Of a stretch of 64,000 bases of DNA, positions 1-11,566 are shown piece after piece. The position numbers were made by a program, and so were the translations under genes. Source of the stretch: Diphasiastrum complanatum (lineage: Eukaryota > Streptophyta > Lycopodiopsida > Lycopodiales > Lycopodiaceae). Location: positions 23,384,443-23,448,442 of the forward strand of contig CM055113.1 of the NCBI GenBank assembly GCA_029204225.1, read 5' to 3'. The stretch's first letter is position 1. Each line of letters begins with the position of its first letter. Under the pieces are notes generated by a model, which was not told where the DNA came from, ran no database searches, and saw only the letters and a list, made by a program, of their open reading frames with translations.

Positions 1-849
1 GGCAAAAGCTAACTTGATCATATCTTGTGAATACCATTATGAGTAGTACATATCATCATAAGACATGTGTGGAGCTTGTTCCCACGTGTGAAATAAATGC
101 ATTTATCATTTAGATGAGTCATATAGGTTGTACATACCATTTCATTTGAGATCTAGTGGCTAAAATGGTCAAAATCTAGTTTTCTAGCAATATGCCACTT
201 GGCATCATTTTATTGGTAGGAAAAGCTATTTCACATGGATAGGAGTGATCTCACACGTGCCAAGAACTGCTCACATGTGTGAAAATATCAGTAGTAGGTG
301 AGATCCAACTCGTAGTAGATATTTGTGCAAGTTCCTATAAATTAGGAAAATTGCCTAAAATCAAGGGAGGTGGTTATATGTTGGGAAACTTGGTCCATGT
401 GCCATATTGATGATTATTGGTGGATCCTTTGATGAGTAGGCACTCTCACACGTGCCAAATTAGCTGAGTAAGCATCAGCTCTTGTGTATATATGGTGGCT
501 CATTTGGCCATAATTGACATGGAAGCTAAATCTTGGTTTTGGAGCAATTATGGTGTTTTCATTTTGGAGCAATTATTTGTCTTGTGTTTTTATGCATTGA
601 TTGGGTTCTAAGCTTAGTATATTTTATTCTCAGTCTACTGTCCGTACTCTGACAGATTTTCACATCTGTGAAACCAGCAAGTACAAGTTTTGATCAATAA
701 TGATTGTTCTTGTTAGATTTATTCATCTATATTTGATTTAAATGCTATCTAGTCTTGTGTAGATTGATAGGTTGATCTAATCTAACATCCAATCACACTT
801 GTGGATCTAATTCAGATCTATTCTTGGTCCATTTTGTTGTACTTTGACA
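1..849 (+). repeat. 5' LTR of a pol-less LTR retrotransposon
   Basis: This stretch is repeated almost base for base at 4645-5484, which makes the two copies LTRs of one element. The copy at the window edge lacks its first 10 bases. It ends ...TTTGACA and is followed directly by a primer binding site. A TATA-like TGTATATATGG lies near 484. Three CACGTG motifs (83-88, 254-259, 449-454) sit in the upstream half. Compared with the 3' copy it has a short extra duplication of 'ttttggagcaatta' near 540-575. The few differences between the copies suggest a fairly recent insertion. Confidence 0.9.
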
Positions 850-862
850 TGGTATCAGAGCC
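850..862 (+). promoter_or_regulatory. tRNA-iMet primer binding site
   Basis: TGGTATCAGAGCC starts at the base after the LTR. It is complementary to the 3' end of plant initiator tRNA-Met and is the standard minus-strand primer site of plant LTR retrotransposons. It fixes the 5' LTR boundary at 849. Confidence 0.9.
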
Positions 863-2530
863 AAGTACAAGTGCATTTAAGACATTGATTTAAATTATAC
901 CCAAATTGGCAGGTTTTTGGAAATAAGCTAATATTGAGGTAGCGAGGTTGAATGGATAGCTAGAACCATCATATTTGTACCAAATTTTGTTGTGGGTTGT
1001 AGGTGTACTTTCTACACGTGTGGGGCCGTACAAGACCTGTTTTGGACAGTAAAATTTAGTTTGGTGTATTTTGAGTCTCATACACCCAATTTTGAGTCAA
1101 TTTAGTGCATTTTTCAAACTTTCACTTGCATTTTTTCTATTCCATTGATTTGTTCTTGGTTTAGATCAATCATATAGATAGATTAAAGCTTGTTTCATTG
1201 AAGTTGATTCTCTGATTTTTTGAGTGTACATTGAAGTTGAGAAAGAAAGCGTGCTATAAACCAAAGATTAAGGAGTGATTTGCAAGGGGAGAGATTGAAA
1301 TCCATTATACCTTCATTCTAGATTTGTTCAAGAGTGAAAGGGCTGAGTCTAGAAGCATCTAAATGCTAGAAGACACTCTTAGATCAGTCCTCCAAGTGAA
1401 ATCTTAGTGAATTTTTAAAGCACAGACACTCATAAAGGCAAAATCTACCAATACAAGGTGATAAGAATTGTTGGCAAGTACTAGAAGAAAAATTTGACAT
1501 CCAAGTCACATTGTTCACCCCTATTCAAGTGTGTGAGTGTGTTTTTAACTTTAATTAAAGTCATAAATTTGAGTGAGTCATATGTGTTGTGGTCGATCCA
1601 AAATTTTCAAGAGATCCTTCTTTTGTAGAGGGCAAGAACTAGTAAATTGTCTTATTCATTGTGATCAAATCTTGCTAAGTGGAATTAGCTCTTTGTAAGC
1701 ACATATCTTAGTGAGAGAGAAGCATCACATTTCTGAAAATTTGAATTTCATTCCAACTCTAAAGAGGTAGAGTCATTGGTGGAGTCCAATAGGGGTGAAT
1801 GAATTCAATTTTTTGAGCAAAACTTTGACATCATATGTATGAAACTCAAAAAAATTCTATTCAAATTTCTTTGTGAGAGTGTGAGGGTCAAGTTGTGATC
1901 CCATTGGGAGTCTAGAACAGGGAGGAGTCCATATTTGAGTGTTCATACATGATTGGGATCTTTGTGAATCTCTAGATGTCTAATTTTTAAGCTTGGTGAA
2001 AAATTATTGACATAGATTGTTATCAAACCATTTCATGTCCATTCCAAATATCAAGAGTGAGATTCTTTGGGTCAAGAGGGATTCCAAAAGGGGTGATTGG
2101 ATTTGATCTTTGTGTGTTTGAATCAAGTAAGCATGTCAAGTTTTTGTGATCTATGTAGATCCTTTTTTTTGTGAAAATTAGTGGTTTAATTTGTTGTCAA
2201 ATCAAATCAAATTCAATCCAAATCTCAAGAGTGAGATTATTTGGGTCAAGAGTGTGTCCAAAAGAAGTGACTAAGTTTGTTTTTCAAGTATTTGAAACAA
2301 AACCCATACTTTGTTCAAGAATCTCAAAAGTTGAGTGAACTAGTCAAGAGAAAAGGAAAATCTAGGTATCAAATCTTTTCAAATTCATTTCAACTCTCAA
2401 GAGGAAGAGTCATTGGTTTTTGTTAAGTCCAATAGGGGTGTTTGGATCTGATTTTTGTGATTTAATAGAGTGCTTTTGTCTTAGTGATCAAAGCAAAGAT
2501 TAGTTTCCAATTGACTAGATTGAAAGAGAT
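863..2530 (+). repeat. Long leader of the pol-less element with a four-fold degenerate motif
   Basis: There is no long ORF on the plus strand. Four related segments of roughly 75 bases recur at about 1745-1815, 2040-2115, 2210-2285 and 2385-2455. Each carries a version of 'tccaa-tctcaagag-gagatt', then 'tgggtcaagag' or its equivalent, then 'gtccaaaaggggtga'. The leader is unusually long for a gag-bearing element and may hold packaging or promoter functions, but this is inference. Confidence 0.6.
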
Positions 2531-4501
2531 ATGATTCAAAATTTGTGGTCTAGATCTTGTGTAGATCCTTCTAGATTGTTGAATGTGTTCAAATCTAGTT
2601 TCTTGAGAGTTACAAATTACATTTTGAAAAGTCATATCACTAGGTTTTACTTCCTCATCATGGCATCAATAGGTGGCAACCTATTAGAGGCAAGTAAGGA
2701 TCCTAAATGCAACCTTTGTGGCAAGAGAGATCATTTTGTCTCAAGATGCTACAAAATGAGGTCCAATCCATCCAAGGAGAACCAAAGCAAGGGGGGCGAG
2801 TTGAAGGATGGAGCTTCAATTTCAAAGTGCAAAGGAAAGAAGGACAAATCCAAGGAAAGGTGTTTCTTTTGTGGAAAGATGCATGAGGCTTGGAGTCTCA
2901 CAAGGACTTACAAGATTTGTCTTCAAAAGTCCATCATCACACATTTCAAACTTTTAGAAGTTTTTCATTTGGAAGTGCATTGTTTGGTTCAAGATGCAAA
3001 GATAAATGTCACTTTCATTAATGTCACTTGGATTTATTTCATGTCCTTGAAAAGCATTTTGCTTAGAACTTTAGAAAAATTCAAATTTATTGTTATGATC
3101 CAAGAGAAACCAAGAAAGATTGAGGAGGAACAATCACAAAATGAAAATAGTTCCATTTATGCTCTCATGACATCTTATGAAGAACTATTTTGTTTTGAAG
3201 AGGTTTTTGTATCTCAAAGGTGGATTAAGGCAATACTAGTTGAGTGTGATGCCTTAATAGATAACAAAGCATGTTTTCCTTGTAAAATTACATTGAATAT
3301 AAAGTCAAGGAAATGGAAATGTCTTCATAATGTATTTTTTGTTGGTTTCAATAAGATCATGAATGATGTGTTCATTCACAATGTTGAAGATTGTAAATTT
3401 TCAATTTTAAAGACAAGTTGTAAACTTCTTATGAGAATAAGTGAAGCATCCAAAGTGGACACTTATATCCATAAGCAAGTAGTTAGCCTTATTGAGATGG
3501 AAATACTTCTTGATTTCAATATTAGAAAAATCATGCCAAGTTGTGGTGATTTTTGGACTTATGTTTCTAGCATAAGTAATGTTGATTATCACATGAAGTA
3601 CACATTATATGATCATGTTTGTTGTGATCATTTTGAGACATGGAGGTCTTGGATTTCCATCAAGAAGGAGCACCAAGAAGTTGATCTTGAGGAGTCATCT
3701 CGAGGTTCAAGTGTGCCAAGGATTGAGGAGGAGAGTCCTTCTCAAGTTATGATTCCAAGAAGAATATCAAGAGACATGGTTGAGTTCATGTGGCTCACAT
3801 TTCAAGGGAAAGAGGAGCACATTTCAAGTAGTATACATCTCATGGTTGCTTCTCTTATGTCATTTGGTGAATCAATTTGCTTTAGTAAGACTTTTGCATT
3901 TCAAAGTTGGAGTAAAGCAATACTAGTTGAGTATGGTGTCTCTGTTGAGAACATAGTTGATGTTCTTAATGATATGAAATTGATTTTAGATCAATTAGAA
4001 AGCAAATGGTTATTTCATCAAATGTATGCTCTTGAGTCTTGCAAGAGCATGAGTGAGTTGTCCACTCATAGTGTGAAAAATTGTCTTTTTTCATGTATTG
4101 AGGCAAATTGTGAACTCTTTATGAGAGAAAGTGAATCATCCTCTAAGGAAACTTATCTCCATAATGAAGTGTCTAGCCTCATTAGATCTGAAATTAGCAT
4201 GGTAACCAAGCATAAAGATATGATACAAACTCTTTGTTATTATAGCATGCATAATCTTGCCAATGTTGATGAGCCTAATCCTCAAGATCTTGGGATGTTG
4301 GATCTTTGTGATCCTCATGAGTCAAGAAGGACTCTTTATTTTATCATGGAGTTGCAGTTATTTTCAAGGAGGAGGAGCTTTTGGATCAACCATATGCTTC
4401 AAGGATGGAACAAATCAATGAAAGAGGTGCTAAGATGGTGCAAAGCTCTCAAGTTCATCAAAAAAGTCAACATCAAAGAGGCACTATCATGGATATGGTG
4501 A
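2531..4501 (+). CDS. Zinc-knuckle ORF with internally duplicated unknown domain
   Basis: An uninterrupted 656-codon ORF fills the space between the LTRs where gag-pol would be. The likelier start is Met44 (base 2660, MASIGGN), just before a CCHC zinc knuckle at residues 60-73 (C60, C63, H68, C73), the RNA-binding motif of Gag proteins. A degenerate second cysteine cluster follows at 111-114. No protease, RT, RNase H or integrase motif is present in any frame. Residues about 206-356 and 435-585 are diverged copies of one domain, offset by about 230 residues: both contain KAILVE (233 and 462), and 287-325 aligns with 517-555. The DNA shows the same 690-bp offset. I do not recognise the domain. 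Near the 3' end another frame is also open from 4381 into the 3' LTR. The element must depend on enzymes from elsewhere. Confidence 0.6.
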   Translation: MIQNLWSRSCVDPSRLLNVFKSSFLRVTNYILKSHITRFYFLIMASIGGNLLEASKDPKCNLCGKRDHFVSRCYKMRSNPSKENQSKGGELKDGASISKCKGKKDKSKERCFFCGKMHEAWSLTRTYKICLQKSIITHFKLLEVFHLEVHCLVQDAKINVTFINVTWIYFMSLKSILLRTLEKFKFIVMIQEKPRKIEEEQSQNENSSIYALMTSYEELFCFEEVFVSQRWIKAILVECDALIDNKACFPCKITLNIKSRKWKCLHNVFFVGFNKIMNDVFIHNVEDCKFSILKTSCKLLMRISEASKVDTYIHKQVVSLIEMEILLDFNIRKIMPSCGDFWTYVSSISNVDYHMKYTLYDHVCCDHFETWRSWISIKKEHQEVDLEESSRGSSVPRIEEESPSQVMIPRRISRDMVEFMWLTFQGKEEHISSSIHLMVASLMSFGESICFSKTFAFQSWSKAILVEYGVSVENIVDVLNDMKLILDQLESKWLFHQMYALESCKSMSELSTHSVKNCLFSCIEANCELFMRESESSSKETYLHNEVSSLIRSEISMVTKHKDMIQTLCYYSMHNLANVDEPNPQDLGMLDLCDPHESRRTLYFIMELQLFSRRRSFWINHMLQGWNKSMKEVLRWCKALKFIKKVNIKEALSWIW

Positions 4502-4634
4502 TTTCGGATCGACATCAAGCTCATTGGCTGATCTTCACACCTTTGAACCAGCAAGGATCCATATTAGAAGACCAATTTAGCCCATGGAGTCAATCTCAAT
4601 ATCATCATGTTTTTATCAAGTTAGTTTTGAGGAG

Positions 4635-5484
4635 TGTTAAAATTGGCAAAAGCTAACTTGATCATATCTTGTGAATACCATTATGAGTAGTACATATCAT
4701 CATAAGACATGTGTGGGTCCTGTTCCCACGTGTGAAATAAATGCATTTATCATTTAGATGAGTCATATAGGTTGTACATACCATTTCATTTGAGATCTAG
4801 TGGCTAAAATGGTCAAAATCTAGTTTTCTAGCAATATGCCACTTGGCATCATTTTATTGGTAGGAAAAGCTATTTCACATGGATAGGAGTGATCTCACAC
4901 GTGCCAAGAACTGCTCACATGTGTGAAAATATCAGTAGTAGGTGAGATCCAACTCGTAGTAGATATTTGTGCAAGTTCCTATAAATTAGGAAAATTGCCT
5001 AAAATCAAGGGAGGTGGTTATAAGTTGGGAAACTTGGTCCATGTGCCATATTGATGATTATTGGTGGATCCTTTGATGAGTAGGCACTCTCACACGTGCC
5101 AAATCAGCTGATTAAGCATCAGTTCTTGTGTATATATGGTGGCTCATTTGGCCATAATTGACATGGAAGCTAAATCTTGGTTTTGGAGCAATTCTAGTGT
5201 TTTCTCTCTATTTGTCTTGTGTTTTTATGCATTGATTGGGTTCTAAGCTTAGTATACTTTATTCTCAGCCAATTGTCCGTACTCTGACAGATTTTCACAC
5301 GTGTGAAACCAGCAAGTACAAGTTTTGATCAATAATGATTGTTTTTATTAGATTTATTCATCTAGATTTGATCTAAATGCTATCTAGTCTTGTGTAGATT
5401 GATAGGTTGATCTAATCTAACATCCAATCACACTTGTCGAATTGATTTAGATCTATTCTTGGTCCATTTTGCTGTACTTTGACA
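4635..5484 (+). repeat. 3' LTR of the pol-less element
   Basis: It begins TGTTAAAATTGGC after a short purine run (gaggag) and ends TTTGACA. It matches 1-849 nearly throughout. It has a TATA-like motif near 5130. Four CACGTG cores are present (4727-4732, 4898-4903, 5093-5098, 5298-5303); the last lies in the perfect palindrome TTCACACGTGTGAA. No target-site duplication can be tested because the left flank is outside the window. Confidence 0.9.
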
Positions 5485-6590
5485 AAACTTAGTATTGGTC
5501 TAAATACTTTGATGAATCTTTGTACAAACTTTCGTTGTTGTTATTGGCTTTGCTTTATCGAGTTTTGTACAAACTGTTGTTGTTTTCGTTGACTTTGCTT
5601 TATTGAGTTTTGCTTTGTCTTATAGTGATTGGAGTTAGAGAGAATGTGTTATGTGCTAGTCACCGTAAACCTTTTTGGTCTATTTACTATTGTTCTAATC
5701 AAGCTTCAAGAAATTTAATTTCATTTTGTTGATGTATGTTTCTTTTCAAATAGGTTGTTTTTGTTTCAAGTTGCTCAAGTTGACTATGGTAAGTCAATTT
5801 CTATTCTTTTTGTGCTTTACAATGCTGATTAGTCATGTTTCCATTGATTTTTAACATGGTCACTTCTATTCATGTTTGTATTCATAATGATTCGGAGCTT
5901 TGTATTAGTTAGTTAGGTTCCAATCAATGTCAAATAACACCAATTGCTAAAAAGACTATACCCCTGAGATGCGTACTTTACTTAACAAAAAATAAGTAAC
6001 ATACCAAAAGGTTTATTTTATAATGGCTATGAATCCCATTGTATCATTTGGACACCTATACCTTTTTTTATGATTTTTTACTCAGCCACTTCTATTCATA
6101 TTTCTACTTTATGACGGAAGATGTTGTTGGGATTGGATGTCTATTGTGTTGACATTCGGTAAATGCATATCATTATCACCACAACACCAATTGCTTTTAA
6201 GCATGAACATGTGAGGTGGCATATTTGATTTGATGAAAATAAGTAACAGAGCACAAAGGCTATTTCATAATGGCTGAGTCTCTAAGTATGGTTTGCATGT
6301 GCGCATCGTGCATTATGATAATGTTAGTTGATACTTTAATGTTCAATTTTTATGATAGGAATTTTTTGCTCATGATTACTTGATTCTTGCTCTAGAAATA
6401 ATTGTATGTAGTGGGTTGCGATTAAGTAATTATTTACGTTACTATCTAGTCTGTTACACCTATTGTATATATGTGACTTTCTCAAGAATGACCTGGGTAT
6501 GTTATGTTGTCCAAATATAAAATTATGAATGCAACTTCCTTTTCATTGAAATAATAAGGATGATAAAGTTTTTACAATTTTGGAAATGTC
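5485..6590. other. AT-rich intergenic stretch, nothing recognised
   Basis: There is no supported ORF, RNA or element. A loose duplication of a 'ttgtacaaact...ttgactttgctttat-gagttt' unit occurs at about 5520-5615. Confidence 0.5.
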
Positions 6591-7935
6591 TCGAAATACA
6601 AGGCAAGATTGGTAGCGAAAGGATTTTCTCAAAGATACGGTATTGACTACTCTAAAATGTTCTCTCCTATCGTTAAACATCCGTCCCTACGATTGTTATT
6701 TGCATATGCACTCGCTTATGATCTCGGGATCCACATCGTGGACGAGAAGACAGTCGTATTGCATGGCGAGCTAGACGAAGAGGTCTATATGGATCAATCT
6801 TCAGGATACGTCTCGAATTCACTTCTTGACTATGCATGCAGAATGCATAGAAGTATCTACGGTCTGAAACAATCAGCTCGACAATGGTACAAGAAGGGTC
6901 AAGCCCTGAAATCATTAGGATTCAAGCCATTGATGGCTAATTCCAATGTGTATGTCAGAGTTATAGAGGGGTAGATCATCATTGTGGCTGTGTATGTGGA
7001 CGACACTCTGATACTTTGCAAGAGTGAGAAGCTGATTGCTGAAGTGAAGGAAAACATTTTGAAACATTTCGAGATTGTGGATCTGGGAGAAGCTAGGTGT
7101 TACCTTGGCTTGCAAATTGAAAGGGACTATGAGGGAGGTAAGCTATACCTTCACCAGTCCAGATACACCCAAAAAATCCTAGAGGATTTTGGGATGTTGA
7201 ACTGCAAATGAGCGAATACTCCAATGCTCGCAGGAATGGTGTTGACAAATGATGATTGTCCGAAGACTGAGGAAGAAAGGGAACAAATGCAGCTCACACC
7301 TTACAGGAAGCTGATAGGTTTGTTGATGTACCTTGCAGACAACACACGCCTTGACATTGCTTATGCAGTGTTCCAGATGAGCCAATTCTACACGAATCCA
7401 GGCTCGACACATTGGAAGATTGCAAAACGAATTTTGCAATATTATTGTCATGATACAGGTTTCAAGATGCTTTCCTACAGTGATGCTAGTTGGGCATCCC
7501 TCAAAGACGATTGTAAAAGCGTCTCAGGAGGATGCACCATCGCGTCAGGAGTAGCAGTTCTCTGGGTCAGCAAGAAGCGGACCATTGTGGCTCAGTCATC
7601 CTATGAAGCAGAGTATGTTGCAGCAACAAAGATGGCCAACGAAATAATCTGGCTAAGGCAGTTCCTAGATAAATTGGACGAAACAAGAAACGAGCCTCTG
7701 GTCTTGCAGATGGATAACACATTTGCAATACATCTAACGAAAGATCCCGTGTTCCACTCAAGAACAGAGCACATGCGATCAAGTACCACTTGATCAGGGA
7801 TCTAATTGAGAAGAAGATGCTACAGACCACCTTCGTCGGAACGAAAGACATGGTTGCTGACATCTTCACTAAATCCCTGGACAAAGAACTTTTTGAGAGA
7901 TAGAGGAGCAGTCTTGGAGTCCTAAATCTATCATG
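6591..7935 (+). pseudogene. Ty1/Copia RT-RNase H remnant
   Basis: The reading starts at KARLVAKGFSQ, typical of the Copia reverse transcriptase, and runs through the RT active-site block YVDDTLILC (about 6995-7020) into RNase H, with SYEAEYVAA near 7600 and MDN near 7707. A stop at 6972 and another at 7209 break the RT, and the frame shifts near 7785, after which ADIFTKSLDKELFER can still be read. Gag, protease and integrase are absent, as are LTRs. It is the same family as the minus-strand remnant at 18256-21390. Copia RT copies element RNA into DNA; this copy cannot. Confidence 0.9.
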
Positions 7936-7940
7936 CTTTG

Positions 7941-7990
7941 TGCTGCAACATACTCTGCTTCGCAGGATGACTGAGCCACAATGGTCTGCT
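7941..7990 (-). repeat. Inverted stub of Copia RNase H
   Basis: The bases from 'tgctgcaacatactctg' onward are the reverse complement of about 7573-7624 in the same remnant, with a few changes (for example 'cgcagg' against 'catagg'). The inverted piece is joined exactly where the family's C-terminal coding region (...PCF in the other copy) would continue. Confidence 0.8.
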
Positions 7991-8509
7991 CCGATTGTCA
8001 TCAGCTATCTCCTTGGAAAATTGATTCTCTGATATTTGCCCTCCTAGGTGGCAGAGGCGGGGACAATTTTGGTGTTTATTTCTTGAGCATTGTTGTTGTT
8101 GCTTCCCCTTCATGTTGCAGATCTGCTTCCATCGTGAGGAGCCATTCCCTCTATACTCATCCATCATTTTGCTCGACCTGACAATCTATTCCTACAACAA
8201 CAGCATGGTTTGCTTCTAGCCATGTGGTAGCATCGGTTATTCAGTCTAGAACATACAAGCTATCAGGATCATCATTTTTGGAGCTGGTTTGTAGAAATTG
8301 CAAAGTCCTTCGTTATCGATGTTAAGTGCAGTGTTATCTCCTCGTTAAGACTAGGGCATCAGTCTTTTCTTGAGGCAGCTTCTTTAACTCCACTTGCACA
8401 GGAGACGTCAAGAAATTTGTCTACAATGGATAAGAAACTAACCAACAGAAGTTCATTAGTCACATTCATCTTGATCACATGTAGAGCTTTCTTTGCCCTC
8501 TTGTCATAC
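7991..8509. other. Intergenic, nothing recognised
   Basis: Only short ORFs with no family resemblance are present. Confidence 0.4.
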
Positions 8510-8692
8510 CTCAATTGACACCAAGGCAATGAATTCTCCTTGTTTCAAAATTGTGTTTGCAGAGTTCTGAATGTTCTCGGTTAGGGCCTCTCTTTGTGCT
8601 TGTATGACATCCAATATCTTAAGGCTATAAAGTTGTAGTTTCCAAAAGTAGGTTGGGACTTTCCTCGAGCAATGTATTGAGCATTTTGTCTT
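8510..8692 (-). other. Exon-like open segment, unknown
   Basis: On the minus strand 61 codons are open between an AG (…atctag) and a GT (gag|gtatga), both in phase 0. The inferred peptide has a balanced composition (…YSLKILDVIQAQREALTEN…) that reads as a helical segment, not as random AT-rich translation. The upstream sequence is only weakly pyrimidine-rich. No neighbouring exons were found. It could be an exon relic of a host gene or chance. I do not recognise the family. Confidence 0.25.
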
Positions 8693-11484
8693 CTAGATTA
8701 TTCAGCCAAACAAAGGCTATTGTTTGTTATTTATATCTTCTTTCAACAATGACTAATACATGATAAATGTATCATGTACTTGGTCTTCTACATACACTTC
8801 ACATCTATCAACAAGCTACCATCAATGTGAATGGAAGTTTTGCACACACTAAGTTTGTTAAGCTTTTGCCTGTTCAATATTTGGTTATGCATTGCAGTAG
8901 ACTTTGGAATACTATTGTTTCTCTTCTATTCTTGTGTATCATACATAATTGTAAAAAGTTGTGTGTTGATTCTAGACATTTAATGACTTGTTATTTAGGT
9001 TACATTTTATAAAACTGACTACATGCATTTTTATCAATATACGATTCTCTAATCATAAAGATTACAATCACACAACAAATGTTTCAGACAATTTTTTGCA
9101 ACATCATTTTTTTGAAAGGTCGACATTTTCCATGGCAATTTCAAACCTCGTATTGCATCATACATTCAGGAGAAAGGCAAATCTCCTAGTTTATAATTTT
9201 GAGAGAGAAATTCTCGCCTCTCATCTTGCCATCGGACATTTGATCAAAAAGATGGCTCTCTAACAATTGACATTTTATAACAAACACTAACAATATTGGA
9301 AAATGTCAAACACTTTACAAAACTCTTTCAATGCTTTTTGAAACAATGTTTTTTTTTTCAGTATTTTTGGAAACAATGATTTTTCGTTTCAACTATTTGC
9401 TAAATGATAGAGATAGAATGTTATGTGTCTAGCCTTGTTACGCTAGTGGTAGAAAATGTATTGTACGACTGTTTTCAATAATCTATTTGGTTTTGTTTCT
9501 TTGAACTAGATTATACATAATTATGTGTTGTTTTTTAATATTTCTTCATTCCTTCTTAACATTTTTTCTAACATTGACTAGACATGATGAAGATTTTGTT
9601 TCCTAGTCACATGTCATGGTTATAGTTACCAATCGCTTTCAAGCAAAACATGGTACATGCAATTTTCATTCATGTTTATTGTAATCAATATGATTTCCAA
9701 AACAAAAAACAAATTTCATAAAAAATTGTCCTTTCATTTCTTTTGCATCTACACTAGTAGGACAAAATTGTGTTGCTAGTTCTGCCTTATGGTTTAATGC
9801 ATGGGGCATCGACATCTATAACAAATCATGTTCAAAACTTGCCAAGAATGTAGAGAAATCCTAACTTGAGTCTTTTCAACTTTGAAAATGAGCAACAAAC
9901 CTGCATGTAAAACTATAAAAAAATATGAAAATTAAGTGTTGAAAATCCAAAAAGCTCAGGCAAAATATCTCTTCAATTGAATAATGCCAAGGTTAATGAA
10001 AAGAGGAAGATTATAGCTTGTGTATGGTTCACAAGTGTTATTTGCGAAAAGTAAAAGTGATCTTTGAAAAACCAACTTCGAGAAGCATTATGCAGCAAAC
10101 ACAACTTGAAATATAAGCTCATAACAAAAAGTGGGACACGATAAATCATGACCAAATGCTACATATTAATAGGTCTAACATGGCAATGATAATGATACTA
10201 GAAATTGCAAAGAATGTGGAGAACCTATTGAGGTTTCCCTCAAATATGCAACTGATCATCCAAGCTCCTGAATCATCTGATTGGGGCTCTATAGATATAG
10301 AAAGTTGCAAGCTATCTCTTTTCTTCAATCATGCAACAAAAGGTTTTTTTGTTGAAAATCAATGATAAAACCTCAAATATGTCAAAAAATGGTATCATAG
10401 CCTTCAATATCTTCAAGCCCAGCATCCCTGAAAAAGAGCTATTCATTTGAATGACAGCTAGTAATTGATGACTCTAACAAATTCATTTAAAATTGAAACA
10501 TTTGAACGAATATAAAGAAATCCCATTTGAAATTGAAAAATAAATGAGAAACCTTCATCCAAAACTAACGCATAAACCTGGAAATTCGGCTGGGAGGCTT
10601 TCTTACAACTCCCAAAAGTCAAGGCCTTCCATTATAAATTGCAAGTCTAACAAATTCAGGCTTACAATGTTTTCAATCAGTCAGATAAAGGTTAATGCGA
10701 GATGGCGGCACTTAAGTCACACTCTTAAGTGCCAAATCTATAATATAAACCCTACATCTATTCAAACATACATGGGACACCTTAACATAACTAAACAACA
10801 GTACTAACGACCACAGTCCAGTAGTTCCACAATATGCATTGACCAGCCCAGCACGGAAACACAAGAATGTTCTGCAAGATATATCTAATAAGGGAGAAGA
10901 GTATCTTGTATCTACCTGCTGAGGCAAAATGAATCAATGTTTGAAAGACCTATCGAACATGTCTTCTATATAAATGAAAAGACATTGAGAAAAAACAAAA
11001 ACCTAGATAAAGCAAGAGTCCAGATATTAATACTGTCCTCGACGTACGTTTATATCATCATCCTAGTAATATGTTACAATGAGCTTCATCTGAAGAATAC
11101 AAAACAATGCCGAAAGTGCTATCGATATTTATCAACTGCACCAAATCGGAAATACTAGCACTTTTGATAGCACAGATAAGAGAAAGGACTACCCGAATAT
11201 GAAAATAATTTCTATGAGACATCTAGGGCCAGAAAACTCAAGGTTCTTTAGAAAGAATTGATTTATCTTAGGTGATTATGAATATCAACCTGAGAAGCAT
11301 TGCAGTAGAGCCACCTGTCACATGGCCTTCAGCTCTTTGAGCTACAAAAAGATATGCAATTGCAGAGGAAACAATGATGGCATCAACTACCTCTTAAGGT
11401 CAAATAGTTGATTTAAAATATGGAAATCCATAATTTTGAAGTACCAAGGAACTTGTAGATTGATCGTTCAGAATACAAGTGTTC
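8693..11484. other. AT-rich intergenic region
   Basis: Only short ORFs are open (for example 8988-9263 and 10156-10365). None has recognisable motifs, credible splice context or repeated structure. The right end is the downstream flank of the SUVH gene. Confidence 0.5.
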
Positions 11485-11490
11485 TTTATT
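11485..11490 (-). terminator. Candidate poly(A) signal of SUVH
   Basis: TTTATT on the plus strand reads AATAAA on the minus strand, 77 bases beyond the SUVH stop codon. Position and sequence suit a plant near-upstream element. Confidence 0.4.
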
Positions 11491-11566
11491 AATAGCTGCA
11501 CAACCTCACCTTGATGAATCTGCACTGAAAATGCTAAAACTTCTGTCCTGTGGTGTGTTGCAGATC

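Noticed and set aside
4381-4656. Second ORF at the 3' end of the pol-less element as a separate gene
   Set aside because: It overlaps the main ORF and runs into the 3' LTR before stopping, so it is more likely a frame left by decay than an independent gene.
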